NCBI GenBank assembly: GCA_937898675.1 | Contig: CALEJB010000055.1 | Location: 1 to 64,000 of the forward strand | DNA length: 64,000 nt | Source: an uncultured Prevotellaceae bacterium | GTDB taxonomy: Bacteria; Bacteroidota; Bacteroidia; Bacteroidales; Muribaculaceae | Reading direction: 5' to 3' | Shown here: positions 18,413-27,338 of the stretch, in pieces | Layout of the letters: each line of letters begins with the position of its first letter | Position numbering within the stretch: position 1 is the stretch's first letter | Made by a program: the position numbers and the translations under genes | The notes under the pieces: model-generated | Seen by the model: only the letters and a program-made list of their open reading frames with translations | The model's database searches: none | Told to the model about the DNA's origin: nothing

Positions 18413-19453
18413 TTATTTCCCGTCGTTGCTGAGGAGGAATTTGCGCTTGGGGGCGATGGCAACGAAGTCGTCGTGGCTGAGTGCCGCGATGCGGTCGAGC
18501 AGCGCCGCCAGGCGTTTGGCAATCTTGTATTCGTTGGGTTCGCTCTCGGGCACCTCGTGCAGCAGTTGGGTGACGCGCGGCTTGATAGCCGAGAATTCAA
18601 ACACCATGGATGTGTTGAACCAGGCATCGGCGTGGCTGGCGAAGGGCAGAATCCACATGTGCTCGCCGCGCAGCACGCCAGGCCACCACTGGAGCGTCTG
18701 CAAGGCGCTGGCGCCTCGGCTGTTGTAGTCGCGGTAGATGCGTCGCAGCAGGCGGTTGTCGTGTTCCTGCAGGCCCATTTGGTCGCCGCAGTAGATGGTT
18801 GCCTGGGCGGTGACAAAGAGTTTGAACTTGATTTCGTCGTCGATGTTGGGCACGAGTTGGGGGTTGAGCGCGTGCAGTCCCTCGAGGAAGAGGAGGCTGT
18901 TGCTGTCGAGTTTGAGCGTGTTGCCGCGGTAGGTGCGCTCGCCCTTGACATAGTCGTAGGTGGGCATTGACACCTGGTCGCCGGCGAGCAGGCTGGCCAC
19001 GTCGTGCCCCAGCTGCTTGACGTCGAGGCCGTAGAACGACTCATAGTCGATGTTGCCGTTGGCGTCGAGGGGCCGCTGGTCCAGGTTGAGGAAGTAGTTG
19101 TCAAGCGAGACGACGCAGGGCTGGATGCCGTTGTCGAGCAGCATGTGGGTGAGGAATCGCGACGTGGTGGTCTTGCCCGAGCATGACGGCCCGGCGACGA
19201 GGACAACGCGCATGCCCTCCTGATGGAAACGGCGGGTGATCTCGGTGGTGATGCGCTCCAGACGGCGGCTGTGCTGGTACTCGTCTTCGGCGATGAGGTC
19301 GGGAGCAAAGCCCTGCGAGATGACATCGTTGAACAACGAGATGCCATCCTGGCCCTGCGACTCCATGCGCCTGATAGTGCCGCAGAACTCCTCGAGCGAC
19401 ACGTGCTGTCCGCTGGGTTGTTCGTTCTGGGCACTTAAAGTGATTTGGCTCAT
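18413..19453 (-). CDS. Uridine kinase-like P-loop protein, short form
   Basis: A 346-residue protein with a uridine/phosphoribulokinase-type P-loop, AGPSCSGKTTTSR (Walker A about 88-95), the nucleoside-binding VSLDNYFLNLDQRPLD and LLFLEGLHALNPQLVPN, then RLLRRIYRDYNSRGASAL. It matches the C-terminal half of the neighbouring 561-residue gene throughout but lacks that protein's TGS/threonyl-tRNA-synthetase-like N-terminal half; only about 80 residues precede the P-loop. The kinase core is intact, so activity on a nucleoside is plausible. It lies 47 bp downstream of its longer paralog and is probably co-transcribed with it. Confidence 0.85.
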   Translation of the reverse strand: MSQITLSAQNEQPSGQHVSLEEFCGTIRRMESQGQDGISLFNDVISQGFAPDLIAEDEYQHSRRLERITTEITRRFHQEGMRVVLVAGPSCSGKTTTSRFLTHMLLDNGIQPCVVSLDNYFLNLDQRPLDANGNIDYESFYGLDVKQLGHDVASLLAGDQVSMPTYDYVKGERTYRGNTLKLDSNSLLFLEGLHALNPQLVPNIDDEIKFKLFVTAQATIYCGDQMGLQEHDNRLLRRIYRDYNSRGASALQTLQWWPGVLRGEHMWILPFASHADAWFNTSMVFEFSAIKPRVTQLLHEVPESEPNEYKIAKRLAALLDRIAALSHDDFVAIAPKRKFLLSNDGK

Positions 19454-19500
19454 TGAGAGGCTGAATTTTGAGTGGTTATGAAAATTTTATTGGGTTCGGG

Positions 19501-21186
19501 TTAATAGTGGAAACTGCTGCCGCCCAGGAACTCCCTCAGCAGGCTCGTGCTGGGGATATCCTTCTCGTCAAGTGGCTCGAAGTAGCTGAGGAACTTCATG
19601 AGGCGTGTGGCCTCGGAGTACTCGGGCGTGTTGCTGGGCACCTGCTGTAGCAGTGGCAGGGCGTAGTTCTTCATCACCGACAGCTCGAACAGCAGCGACG
19701 AGTTGAACATGGCGTCGGCATTCTCGTGGAAAGGCATGATCCACTTTTCCTCGCCCGCGCGGACGCTGGCCCAGCGCTTGATGGTGTCATAGGCGCCGCA
19801 GCCGCGGTACTTGTGGTCGCGAATGATGCGGCGCAGCAGTCGGTTGTCGTAGGTGCCTATCCAGTTGTGGTCGTCGATGTTGAGGGTGGTGAGCGCCGAC
19901 ACAAAGAGGCGGAACTTCTGGTCATCGGGGATGAGGCTGGTGAGTTCGGGATTCAGGCCGTGGATGCCCTCCATGAGCAGGATGTCGTTCTTCTCGAGGT
20001 GCATCTTCTTGCCGTTGTACTCGCGCTCGCCGGTCTTGAAGTTGAAGGTGGGCATATCCACCTCCTTGCCCGCGAGCAGGTCGGTGACGTCCTTGTTGAA
20101 CTGCTCCAGGTCGAGGGCATAGAGCGACTCGTAGTCGTAGTCGCCGTTGGGCTGGCGCGGCGTGCGTGTGCGGTCCACAAAGTAGTTGTCCAGCTCGATG
20201 ACCTTGGGAATAATGTGATTGGCCATCAGTTGGATAGCCAGTCGCTTGGACGAGGTGGTCTTGCCGCTTGACGACGGGCCAGCGATGAGCACCACGCGTG
20301 CGCCGCCTTGACGGTAGCGGCGTGCGATTTCGTCGGCTATTTGGTCAAAATGCTTGTTGTGCAGGGCCTCGATGACATTGATGAGGATGGCAGCGTGGCC
20401 TCCCCTGATGGCGTTGTTGAGTTCGCCCACGTCACCCACGCGGATAATCTTGTTGAGGTCGATGTAGTCGGTAAACGCATGAAACAGCTTGGGCTGCGGT
20501 TCGCATTTGGCGGGCTTGGCGATGTCCTTGCGGTCGGGACCCAGCAGCAGCATACCCTGCTCGTAGGGCACCAGGTCAAACACCTTGAGCATGCCGGTGG
20601 AGGGCACCAGCGGGCCATAGAAGCTGTCAACAATGTCGTCAAGTTTGTAGAATACGGTATAGAGTTGGTTGGCGGACTCGAGCAGGCGCACCTTGTCGCG
20701 CAAGCCCTGCTTGCGAAACATCTCGATGACGTCGGCGGTGAGGCGCTCGCGGCGGATGAAGGGGATGTCTTGGTCAATGATTTCGGCCATGCGTTGCTTG
20801 AGCTTCTCGACCACCTCGGCGGTGAGGAAATCCTCCTCGTGCTTGATTTGGCAATAGTGGCCGTTGCTGATGCTGTGCTGGATGCACAGGCGCTTGCCGG
20901 GGTACAGGTCGTTGAGCGCCTTGTACAGCACCATGCACAGCGAGCGCGTCATCACGCGGTAGCCAGCATTGTCGGTAATGTCGAGAAAATCAATGTGCTT
21001 GGGCGCATACACGGGATAGCGCATGTCCTCCACCTTGTTATTGACCATCACACACGCTGCTTCGCCCGCCAGGTTCAGGCGTTGCTTGATGGTGTCATAC
21101 AACGCTAACAGGCACTCGCCGCCATCAATGTCCAGATACTCGTTGGTGTTCTTGCAAAACACCTTGAGTTCATCATGCTTCTTCAT
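19501..21186 (-). CDS. Uridine kinase-like protein with N-terminal TGS/ThrRS-like domains
   Basis: A 561-residue protein. Residues about 1-65 resemble a TGS domain, and about 65-190 a threonyl-tRNA-synthetase-like second domain (HSISNGHYCQIKHEEDF; CMVLYKALNDLYPG). A linker follows, then a uridine-kinase P-loop domain: IAGPSSSGKTTSSKRLA (Walker A 303-310), VIELDNYFVDRTRTPRQPNG, LLMEGIHGLNPELTSLIPDD, RLLRRIIRDHKYRG. The known architecture is ThrRS-like N-terminus plus uridine kinase; its substrate is not established. The minus-strand TATCTTTG box at 21232-21225 is a likely promoter. The short paralog follows directly. Confidence 0.9.
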   Translation of the reverse strand: MKKHDELKVFCKNTNEYLDIDGGECLLALYDTIKQRLNLAGEAACVMVNNKVEDMRYPVYAPKHIDFLDITDNAGYRVMTRSLCMVLYKALNDLYPGKRLCIQHSISNGHYCQIKHEEDFLTAEVVEKLKQRMAEIIDQDIPFIRRERLTADVIEMFRKQGLRDKVRLLESANQLYTVFYKLDDIVDSFYGPLVPSTGMLKVFDLVPYEQGMLLLGPDRKDIAKPAKCEPQPKLFHAFTDYIDLNKIIRVGDVGELNNAIRGGHAAILINVIEALHNKHFDQIADEIARRYRQGGARVVLIAGPSSSGKTTSSKRLAIQLMANHIIPKVIELDNYFVDRTRTPRQPNGDYDYESLYALDLEQFNKDVTDLLAGKEVDMPTFNFKTGEREYNGKKMHLEKNDILLMEGIHGLNPELTSLIPDDQKFRLFVSALTTLNIDDHNWIGTYDNRLLRRIIRDHKYRGCGAYDTIKRWASVRAGEEKWIMPFHENADAMFNSSLLFELSVMKNYALPLLQQVPSNTPEYSEATRLMKFLSYFEPLDEKDIPSTSLLREFLGGSSFHY

Positions 21187-21224
21187 CTGTAGTCTCGTTG
21201 TTTGGTCGTTCTACAATCGTGTGA

Positions 21225-21232
21225 CAAAGATA
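21225..21232 (-). promoter_or_regulatory. TATCTTTG -7 element for the kinase pair
   Basis: Matches TAnnTTTG on the minus strand, 38 bp before the ATG at 21186. No clear -33 partner was seen. Confidence 0.45.
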
Positions 21233-21362
21233 CAACATTTCCCGAAAACTATAATGCCGATGAGCGATTTTATCGCGCCAATCTGCAAAATGTGGCTTGA
21301 ATTGGAAAAAAAAGCGTATCTTTAGCGTCATAAAAGCGACTCACAAACCCAAATTTATGATA

Positions 21363-22118
21363 ATGAAACTTAAATTTTTAGCGATTATGGCAATGACGAT
21401 TGTTGGCGCGCTGTGCAGCTGTACAGCGCAGGGGAATGGCGGCGCCGAGACGGGCGATGTGTTCAAGACGGCCGGCGGCACGACGGTGAAGATTTATTGC
21501 ATCAAGCACGGCAGCGTGAGGATGCAGGTGGGCGACAAATGGGTGTATGTAGATCCTGTAGCCACCGCTGTAAAGCCCGAGACGGACTACTCGGCGCTGC
21601 CCAAGGCAGACCTTATTCTGGTCACCCATGAGCATTTTGACCACCTCGACCCTGCGGCGATTGGCCTGCTGTCCAAGCCGGGCACGCAAATCGTTGCCAA
21701 CGCCGCCTGCCAGGCCCGGTTGGGCAAGTGTGACGCGATGGCCAACGGCGACACGCTCACGACTGCCGACGGATGGCTCGTTGAGGCCGTTCCCGCCTAT
21801 AACACCGCTCCTGACAAGCAGCAGTTCCACCCCAGGGGGCGCGACAACGGCTTTGTCCTCACCATTGACGGCATGCGCATCTACATCGCCGGCGACACCG
21901 AGGATATTCCCGAACTGGAGGCCGTGAAGGACATTGACGTGGCCTTCCTGCCGTGCAACCTGCCGTTCACGATGACGCCCGAGCAGTGCGCCCGAGCAGC
22001 CCTGGCGGTAAAGCCCAAGGTACTGTTCCCCTACCACTACGGCGAGACCGACATCCAGCAAGTCGCCGACCTGCTCAAGGACAGCGGCATCGAGGTGAGA
22101 ATTAGAGATTATCAGTAA
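21363..22118 (+). CDS. Metallo-beta-lactamase-fold hydrolase, lipoprotein (UlaG-like)
   Basis: A 251-residue protein with a lipoprotein-type signal (GALCSC, Cys at about 20). The metal-binding signature HEHFDHLD (HxHxDH) is intact, followed by IYIAGDTEDIPEL (metal-bridging Asp) and FPYHYGETD (last His), in the order seen in UlaG/YcbL-like hydrolases (beta-lactamase superfamily domain 2). The substrate is unknown. The ATG at 21363 (MKLKFLAIM) gives the tidiest signal peptide; ATG 21357 is two codons upstream. It is transcribed divergently from the kinase pair. Confidence 0.88.
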   Translation: MKLKFLAIMAMTIVGALCSCTAQGNGGAETGDVFKTAGGTTVKIYCIKHGSVRMQVGDKWVYVDPVATAVKPETDYSALPKADLILVTHEHFDHLDPAAIGLLSKPGTQIVANAACQARLGKCDAMANGDTLTTADGWLVEAVPAYNTAPDKQQFHPRGRDNGFVLTIDGMRIYIAGDTEDIPELEAVKDIDVAFLPCNLPFTMTPEQCARAALAVKPKVLFPYHYGETDIQQVADLLKDSGIEVRIRDYQ

Positions 22119-22155
22119 TAAGCGTGCAAATTAGCGTCTTGTAATCAATTGCAAA

Positions 22156-22776
22156 TTAACGCTTTAACTCAAAGCCAACCATCACGTCATCGTAATACTC
22201 GGTGAGAAAGGCGAGGGCTTTGAGCGTGGAGCTGTCGCTGATGCGGCTCGCGAGCGAGAACAGTTTGAGCAGTTTGTCGGAGTCAAAGGTGAGGTGGAGT
22301 TTCTTGTTGCCGTCGCGCCTGAGCCGGGCATTCAACGGCACCCCGTGCCACTTGAGGGAGATTTTCTCGGTATCGGGGTTGTAGTTAAAAGTGCCGTTGA
22401 TGTTGACGCCCAGCAGCCTGATGGCGCAAGTGCCGTCCTCGTTGAAGGTGAACTGCGGGCGCGCCTTGTTCAGGCCAATCTTCTTGAAGGCCTTTTTCAG
22501 TTTCTTCTTCACCTTGCCCTTGGCAATGGGCTTGCCCAGTCCGGCGAGCACGTTCTTGCCGCTCACGTCCACGCTGGGGCCGCTATAGGTCCATTGCCCC
22601 TTGATGGTGTTGTTCACTTGGCGCGTTTCGCGCGCGATGTCATCCTCGGTGAGGGTGAACACCTCATCGGGGTGGAGATACCCCGTGTCGTTGCTTGCGG
22701 CATGCCGGACCGAGCCGCACGACGAGAGCATCGCCAGCGCGCACAGGGTGGTTGCCATTTGTTTCAGAATTGTCAT
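22156..22776 (-). CDS. DUF4923-family lipocalin-like lipoprotein
   Basis: A 206-residue lipoprotein (MLSSC, Cys at 20). After a short spacer it has IKGQWTYSGPSVDVSGKN, GKVKKKLKKAFKKIGL, FTFNEDGTCAIRLLG and GTFNYNPDTEKISLKW, the pattern of the Bacteroidales DUF4923 family (about 200 residues, beta-rich, lipocalin-like). Its function is unknown. A second ATG (codon 7) could be the start. The minus-strand TATCTTTG box at 22802-22795 lies 18 nt before the first ATG. It converges on the metallo-hydrolase gene. Confidence 0.82.
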   Translation of the reverse strand: MTILKQMATTLCALAMLSSCGSVRHAASNDTGYLHPDEVFTLTEDDIARETRQVNNTIKGQWTYSGPSVDVSGKNVLAGLGKPIAKGKVKKKLKKAFKKIGLNKARPQFTFNEDGTCAIRLLGVNINGTFNYNPDTEKISLKWHGVPLNARLRRDGNKKLHLTFDSDKLLKLFSLASRISDSSTLKALAFLTEYYDDVMVGFELKR

Positions 22777-22824
22777 AACTGCCGCAAAGATAACGCAATT
22801 TAAGAAAAATCAAGGCAAAAAAAC

Positions 22825-22853
22825 TTTGATGATGAAAAAAAGTAGTAACTTTG
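22825..22853 (+). promoter_or_regulatory. Bacteroidota-type promoter for the 22923 glycosyltransferase
   Basis: TTTG (22825-22828), 17 nt, then TAACTTTG (22846-22853). The leader would be about 60 nt. Confidence 0.5.
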
Positions 22854-22922
22854 CGTGCCTTTTCCCGCTCAAGGCATTAAATTTACAAGTTATTATTTAC
22901 GAACAACATAGAATAAATTATT

Positions 22923-24065
22923 ATGGTAGTAGGTTACGGAGGCCGCCAGGTCATTATGGAAAACAATGATACGTCTTACTATGGCCGTATTCTTGTTCAG
23001 GCTCTTGCCGCTCATTATCCGGACAACTATTATATCTTGTACACGCCCCAATCCAACCAAAACAAGCGACTGACGACGCTGTTCAACGATGATGCGGTCC
23101 GCGTCAAGTTTCCGCGCAACCACATCCACAACCGCACCAAGTGGTACAAGAAAAACGGCATAGTGCGTTCGGCCAAGGCGCACGGTGTCAATACCTTCCA
23201 CGGCATTGACGATGGTCTGCCCTCGGGCTTTGACGGCGGTGGCATCCCCACAGTGTTTACCATGACCGACCCGCTGTACAAATGCGCCTCTAACTGGGTG
23301 CAGCGCATGCACATGCAGCGCCGCGCCCGCAAAGCGTGCAAGTTTGCCAAGCGCGTGATTGCCCTCAACGAGGAGGACCGCGACATCATCATTGACCACT
23401 ACCATGTCAATCCTGACAATGTGGATGTGGTACATCCCTGCTTCTATGAGGGCTGCGACGAGTCGGTTCCCGAGAGCATGTTCGAAATCCTGCGTGAAAA
23501 GTATCATCTGCCCGAGCGTTTCGTGCTCTACAAGGGCCGTTTCAACAAGGAGGACAACCTCATCGAAGCCATGCAATTGCTTCATGAGCTGGCCAACCGC
23601 AAGATTTCGCTTGTCATGTTGGGCTACCGCACCACCTATTTCGACAAAGTAATCAAGGACGCGGCACATGATTTGCACATCTTCCACCGCTTCAAGCAGA
23701 TAGACAAGGTGCATCATGCCGACCTCACCGCAGTGGCACGGATGGCTCAGGCGGTTATTATCCCCAACACAGGCCGCATGCGTGACAATTACAAGATTCT
23801 CAATGCGCAACGCAGCGGCGCACTGGTCATCTGCAAGGATTCGGCCAAGGCGCGCGAGTTTGGCGGTGACGGCGCAATCTATTACGACACGTTCTCCGAT
23901 GGTGCCGAAAAACTCAGCGATGTGCTCGAAAACGAGGCTATGAGGCAGGATTTTCATGCCCGTTCCATGGCAAACACCGAAAAATTTACCGGCAAAATTC
24001 TTGCCGACGAGATGATTCATATTTATCACTCGGTCCTCGTTCACCGCAGGCTTTACCTCAAGTAA
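22923..24065 (+). CDS. GT4-like glycosyltransferase
   Basis: A 380-residue cytosolic GT-B protein, probably transferring a sugar to a surface or lipid-linked glycan. Visible features: N-terminal YGGRQVIMENNDTSYYGRIL, central TVFTMTDPLYKCASNWVQ, RVIALNEEDRDIII and VDVVHPCFYEG; then the nucleotide-sugar domain with FVLYKGRFNKEDNLIEAMQL (equivalent of the usual G+K(N) segment). The late region KILNAQRSGALVICKDSAKA stands where GT4 enzymes have their ExFG/E motif and is divergent. The substrate cannot be predicted. It is a single gene with its own promoter and terminator. An alternative start is codon 12 (MENNDTSYYG). Confidence 0.85.
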   Translation: MVVGYGGRQVIMENNDTSYYGRILVQALAAHYPDNYYILYTPQSNQNKRLTTLFNDDAVRVKFPRNHIHNRTKWYKKNGIVRSAKAHGVNTFHGIDDGLPSGFDGGGIPTVFTMTDPLYKCASNWVQRMHMQRRARKACKFAKRVIALNEEDRDIIIDHYHVNPDNVDVVHPCFYEGCDESVPESMFEILREKYHLPERFVLYKGRFNKEDNLIEAMQLLHELANRKISLVMLGYRTTYFDKVIKDAAHDLHIFHRFKQIDKVHHADLTAVARMAQAVIIPNTGRMRDNYKILNAQRSGALVICKDSAKAREFGGDGAIYYDTFSDGAEKLSDVLENEAMRQDFHARSMANTEKFTGKILADEMIHIYHSVLVHRRLYLK

Positions 24066-24087
24066 ACCGGGACAATCATCACAATAT

Positions 24088-24125
24088 ACGGGCTCCCGCA
24101 ATGTTGCGGACGCCCGTTTTTTTCT
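24088..24125 (+). terminator. Rho-independent terminator after the glycosyltransferase
   Basis: Arms 24088-24100 and 24105-24117 (13 bp, two central mismatches) followed by a T-run from 24117. Confidence 0.85.
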
Positions 24126-24151
24126 TGTTTATTCTCGCAAGCCGTTCTCCC

Positions 24152-25018
24152 CTACCCCATCTGGTCGGTTCCCCAAAGGAGTTTCTTGTGCAGTGTTGCG
24201 GCGAAGTTGTTGCCGGGATGCTGGATCACGCGTGCGCAGTAGGGTGCGCGGCGCACGGTAATCGTGGAACCCGTGGGGCACACGGTCACCTCACCGTCGA
24301 TACTTACCTCATATTGCGCGGCGCGCGAGTGGGTGCGCATCACGATGTCGCTGTCGTCACGCACCACCAGCGGGCGCATCGTGAGCGAGTGAGGCGAGAT
24401 GGGCGACAGCACCAGACACGATGTGGTGGGCTCAAGGATAGGCCCGCCGACGCTCATGTTATAGGCCGTTGACCCTGTCGGGGTGCTCACGATGAGGCCG
24501 TCGCCGCGGTACGTCGTCAGGGCCTGGCCGCACAGCGATGTCTCAATGTCGAGCATCGACGACGTGTCGTGGCGCAGGATGGCGACCTCGTTCAGCGCCC
24601 AGGGATGGGCGATGGCAGCGCTGTTGCACTCCACTTGCAGCATGGTGCGTTCCTCGATGCGGTAATGGCCTGCCAGCACATCGTCGATGACGCTGCTGTG
24701 CTCGTCGAGGCTGCCGGCGGTGAGATATCCCAAATGGCCTGTGTTCACGCCCAGGATGGGCATCCCCAGGCGCGAGACCCACATCACCGTCGTGAGAAAC
24801 GTGCCGTCGCCGCCCAGCGACAGCGCCATGTCGGCGTCGGGGACCTGGTCGGCGGCAAAGCTGGTGACTCCTACCGCCGCATCATGGCCCAAAAATTGCA
24901 GGAAATCACGTTCAACGGCAATTTTGAGCCCACGGCCGCGCAGGTGATCTATCAGGCGCAGCACGTCGCCGGCATCGCATTGTTGGAATATGTTTCCAAA
25001 TATCACAATTCGTTTCAT
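24152..25018 (-). CDS. nadK: NAD kinase
   Basis: A 288-residue cytosolic enzyme phosphorylating NAD to NADP. The catalytic GGDGT motif is at 69-73 (LSLGGDGTFL). Further family segments: PILGVNTGHLGYLT, ALNEVAILRHDTSSM (substrate-binding NE), YRGDGLIVSTPTGSTAYNMS and SPISPHSLTMRPLV. Start ATG 25018 gives the usual N-terminal IVIFGN. The gene is convergent with the glycosyltransferase and 59 bp downstream of uvrC on the same strand. With nadA earlier in the window it covers the first and last steps of NADP synthesis, but the two are not linked in an operon. Confidence 0.97.
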   Translation of the reverse strand: MKRIVIFGNIFQQCDAGDVLRLIDHLRGRGLKIAVERDFLQFLGHDAAVGVTSFAADQVPDADMALSLGGDGTFLTTVMWVSRLGMPILGVNTGHLGYLTAGSLDEHSSVIDDVLAGHYRIEERTMLQVECNSAAIAHPWALNEVAILRHDTSSMLDIETSLCGQALTTYRGDGLIVSTPTGSTAYNMSVGGPILEPTTSCLVLSPISPHSLTMRPLVVRDDSDIVMRTHSRAAQYEVSIDGEVTVCPTGSTITVRRAPYCARVIQHPGNNFAATLHKKLLWGTDQMG

Positions 25019-25077
25019 GACGGCAAATTAACAACAATTTCGTGGATTGTGACGCAAAATAGGCGAAAAATCGCTTA

Positions 25078-26919
25078 TTAAAGCTTTTGAGGTGCGTCAG
25101 CGGGCTTTTCTGCCTCTTGGAGGGCCTTGGCCAGGACTTGGGCTTTGGCGGGACCTACAACGGCGGCCAGATCCTCAAGCGATGCTTCGCGCACGCGCTT
25201 GAGCGACTTGAAGTGCTTGAGCAGTGCGGTGCGCGTCTTGGGACCGATGCGGGGGATGTCGTCGAGGGCGCTGTGCACCTGCCCCTTGCTGCGCTGTTTG
25301 CGGTGGAAGGTGATGGCAAAGCGGTGTGCCTCGTCGCGCAGGCGCTGGATGACGTGCAGCGTCTCGCTGTTTTTGTCTATGAACAGAGGAACGCTGTCGC
25401 CGGGGAAATACACCTCGTTCAGGCGTTTGGCGATGCCCACCACAGTGATGGCGCCATGCAGGCCGATGCTGTCGAGCGCCTCGAGCGCTGCCGTCACCTG
25501 GCCCTTGCCGCCGTCGACGATGAGTAGCTGGGGTAGTTCCTCATTTTCCTCTGCCAAGCGGCTATAGCGGCGGGTAATGACTTCGCGCATCGAGGCAAAG
25601 TCATCGGCGCCCTCGACTGTCTTGATGTTGAAGTGGCGGTACTCTTTCTTGGCGGGCTTGGCGTTGCGGAACACAACGCACGACGCCACGGGGCTCGAAC
25701 CGCCGATGTTGCTGTTGTCAAAGCACTCGATGTGGCGCGGCATCTCGGTCATGCGCAGGTCGCGCTGGATGGTGGTCAACGTGCGCGTGGTGCGTTGCTC
25801 GGGGTTGAGTTTTTCCATCATTTTCAGGCGGTCGGTGCGGCGCTGGGCGGCATTCTTGACAGCGATGTCCAGCAGACGCTTTTTGTCGCCGCGCTGCGGG
25901 ATGGCACAGGTGATGCCGCTAAATTCCACATCGGGCACGACATTGACGACCGCCTCGGTGACATGGTCGCGCTTGTAGGTCTCTGCAAAGCGCTGGTGCA
26001 CCTCGGCAACGGCCATCGACATCAGTTCATCGTCGGTTTCCTCATGGGTCGAGAGGCGATATTCAAGCGTGAAGGAGTGCACCACCGCCCCACCCCTGAC
26101 GTGCATATAATTGACAAAGGCGGCATCCTCGTCGCGCAGCATGCCGAACACGTCGATGTTGTGGACCGACGGACTGACGATTACCGAGCGCCGGCGCACG
26201 TGTTCCAGCAGTTTGTAGCGGCGCTTGACGACCTCGGCTTCTTCAAACCTCAGTTCACTGGCCAGTTGCTGCATCTGCAGCATGAGCAGTTCCATGAGTT
26301 GATGGGTGTCGCCATTGAGGATTTGGCGGATTTCGGCGATATATTGGCTGTATTGCTCGACCGAAACCAGTCCCTTGCAGCAGCCCTCACAACGGTGGAT
26401 GTGGTACTGCAGGCATAGGCGGTGCTTGCCCGCTTCGATTGTTTCACGTGAAACATTGAGGCGGCATGTGCGCAGCGGATAGATTTGGCGAATGGTGTCA
26501 ATCAGCACTTTGGCGACCTCGGCTTTGGGATAGGGACCGTAGAATTTGTCGCCCTTGGCGCGTGCCTCGCGGGTGATGTACACGCGTGGATACAGGCCGC
26601 CCGAGATACATATCCAGGGATAACTCTTGTCGTCCTTGAGCATCACATTGTAGTGCGGCTTGTACTCCTTGATGAGGGCGTTCTCGAGGTCGAGGGCCTC
26701 CTCCTCGGTGTTGACGACGGTGTATTCCAGGTCGGCGATGTTGCGCACGAGCATGGTGGTGCGCAGCGCGGCGTGTTCGCGGTTGAAGTAGGAATGGACG
26801 CGGCGACGCAGGTTCTTGGCCTTGCCCACATATATGATGGTGCCCTCGCGGTTAAGGTAATGGTAAACGCCAGGGTCATCGGGGAGCAGGGAGAGTTTGA
26901 GCTTGAGGTCGTCGGTCAT
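25078..26919 (-). CDS. uvrC: UvrABC excinuclease subunit C
   Basis: A 613-residue DNA-repair nuclease making both incisions in nucleotide excision repair. The GIY-YIG domain is at the N-terminus (DPGVYHYLNREGTIIYVGKA), followed by a Cys-containing segment (CRLNVS, LCLQYHIHRCEGCC), a UVR helix (about 205-240), the RNase H-like C-terminal nuclease (HIECFDNSNIGGSSPVAS; LLIVDGGKGQV) and a helix-hairpin-helix pair (IPRIGPKTRTALLKHF; LEDLAAVVGPAKAQVLAKAL). The length is normal. A perfect 16-bp parS palindrome is embedded in the coding sequence at 26440-26455, inside the Cys-containing region. Confidence 0.97.
   Translation of the reverse strand: MTDDLKLKLSLLPDDPGVYHYLNREGTIIYVGKAKNLRRRVHSYFNREHAALRTTMLVRNIADLEYTVVNTEEEALDLENALIKEYKPHYNVMLKDDKSYPWICISGGLYPRVYITREARAKGDKFYGPYPKAEVAKVLIDTIRQIYPLRTCRLNVSRETIEAGKHRLCLQYHIHRCEGCCKGLVSVEQYSQYIAEIRQILNGDTHQLMELLMLQMQQLASELRFEEAEVVKRRYKLLEHVRRRSVIVSPSVHNIDVFGMLRDEDAAFVNYMHVRGGAVVHSFTLEYRLSTHEETDDELMSMAVAEVHQRFAETYKRDHVTEAVVNVVPDVEFSGITCAIPQRGDKKRLLDIAVKNAAQRRTDRLKMMEKLNPEQRTTRTLTTIQRDLRMTEMPRHIECFDNSNIGGSSPVASCVVFRNAKPAKKEYRHFNIKTVEGADDFASMREVITRRYSRLAEENEELPQLLIVDGGKGQVTAALEALDSIGLHGAITVVGIAKRLNEVYFPGDSVPLFIDKNSETLHVIQRLRDEAHRFAITFHRKQRSKGQVHSALDDIPRIGPKTRTALLKHFKSLKRVREASLEDLAAVVGPAKAQVLAKALQEAEKPADAPQKL
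26440..26455. other. parS centromere site (perfect consensus), inside uvrC
   Basis: TGTTTCACGTGAAACA, identical to the consensus ParB-binding palindrome conserved across bacteria. ParB spreads from such sites and recruits ParA/SMC for chromosome segregation. A chance exact 16-mer match in 64 kb is very unlikely. The second copy at 27900 supports the call. Confidence 0.85.
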
Positions 26920-26952
26920 TGGGTGGAGAGATAAATATAGTGAGATGCTAGA

Positions 26953-27231
26953 TCAATTGTAGTATGTGTTCACTATTGATTGGTCTGGATGAGCCTTTTT
27001 GATGTATTCGTCAAGTGTTTCCCAATAGCTGTATGGATTCCATTTTGATACATAGGCAAAGACTACATTATGCAAATCGTGTTTTGGATTGTTGTCGCTA
27101 ACCATATTGATCAGGTCAGTGCAAGCCATCATTTCTGCCGTCCACAATTGAGCAAAAATCTTGTCTGTGGATGGGCACTCTTTTTCACCTTTGTAGTAGT
27201 GGCAGAATTGGATTAATTCCTGGGTTGTCAT
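26953..27231 (-). CDS. Small hypothetical protein
   Basis: A protein of 92 residues from the ATG at 27231 (MTTQELIQFCHYY); an upstream ATG at 27252 would add seven. I do not recognise it. It has no signal peptide or membrane segment. It is helical-looking, acidic/aromatic, with Cys-containing CHYYKGEKECPSTD near the start and WNPYSYWETLDEYIKK near the end. It lies between uvrC and apt on their strand, 33 bp from uvrC. Its DNA is more AT-rich than its neighbours, which may mean later arrival. Confidence 0.6.
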   Translation of the reverse strand: MTTQELIQFCHYYKGEKECPSTDKIFAQLWTAEMMACTDLINMVSDNNPKHDLHNVVFAYVSKWNPYSYWETLDEYIKKAHPDQSIVNTYYN

Positions 27232-27338
27232 AGCCTTGCTCTTAAAAATCAACCAATCTAATCGGGTAATATAAAGGTAGATAGGGTGATAATGAACAAT
27301 AAGATTGCACCCTACTCTACCCTATCGTTGACTGTCGG

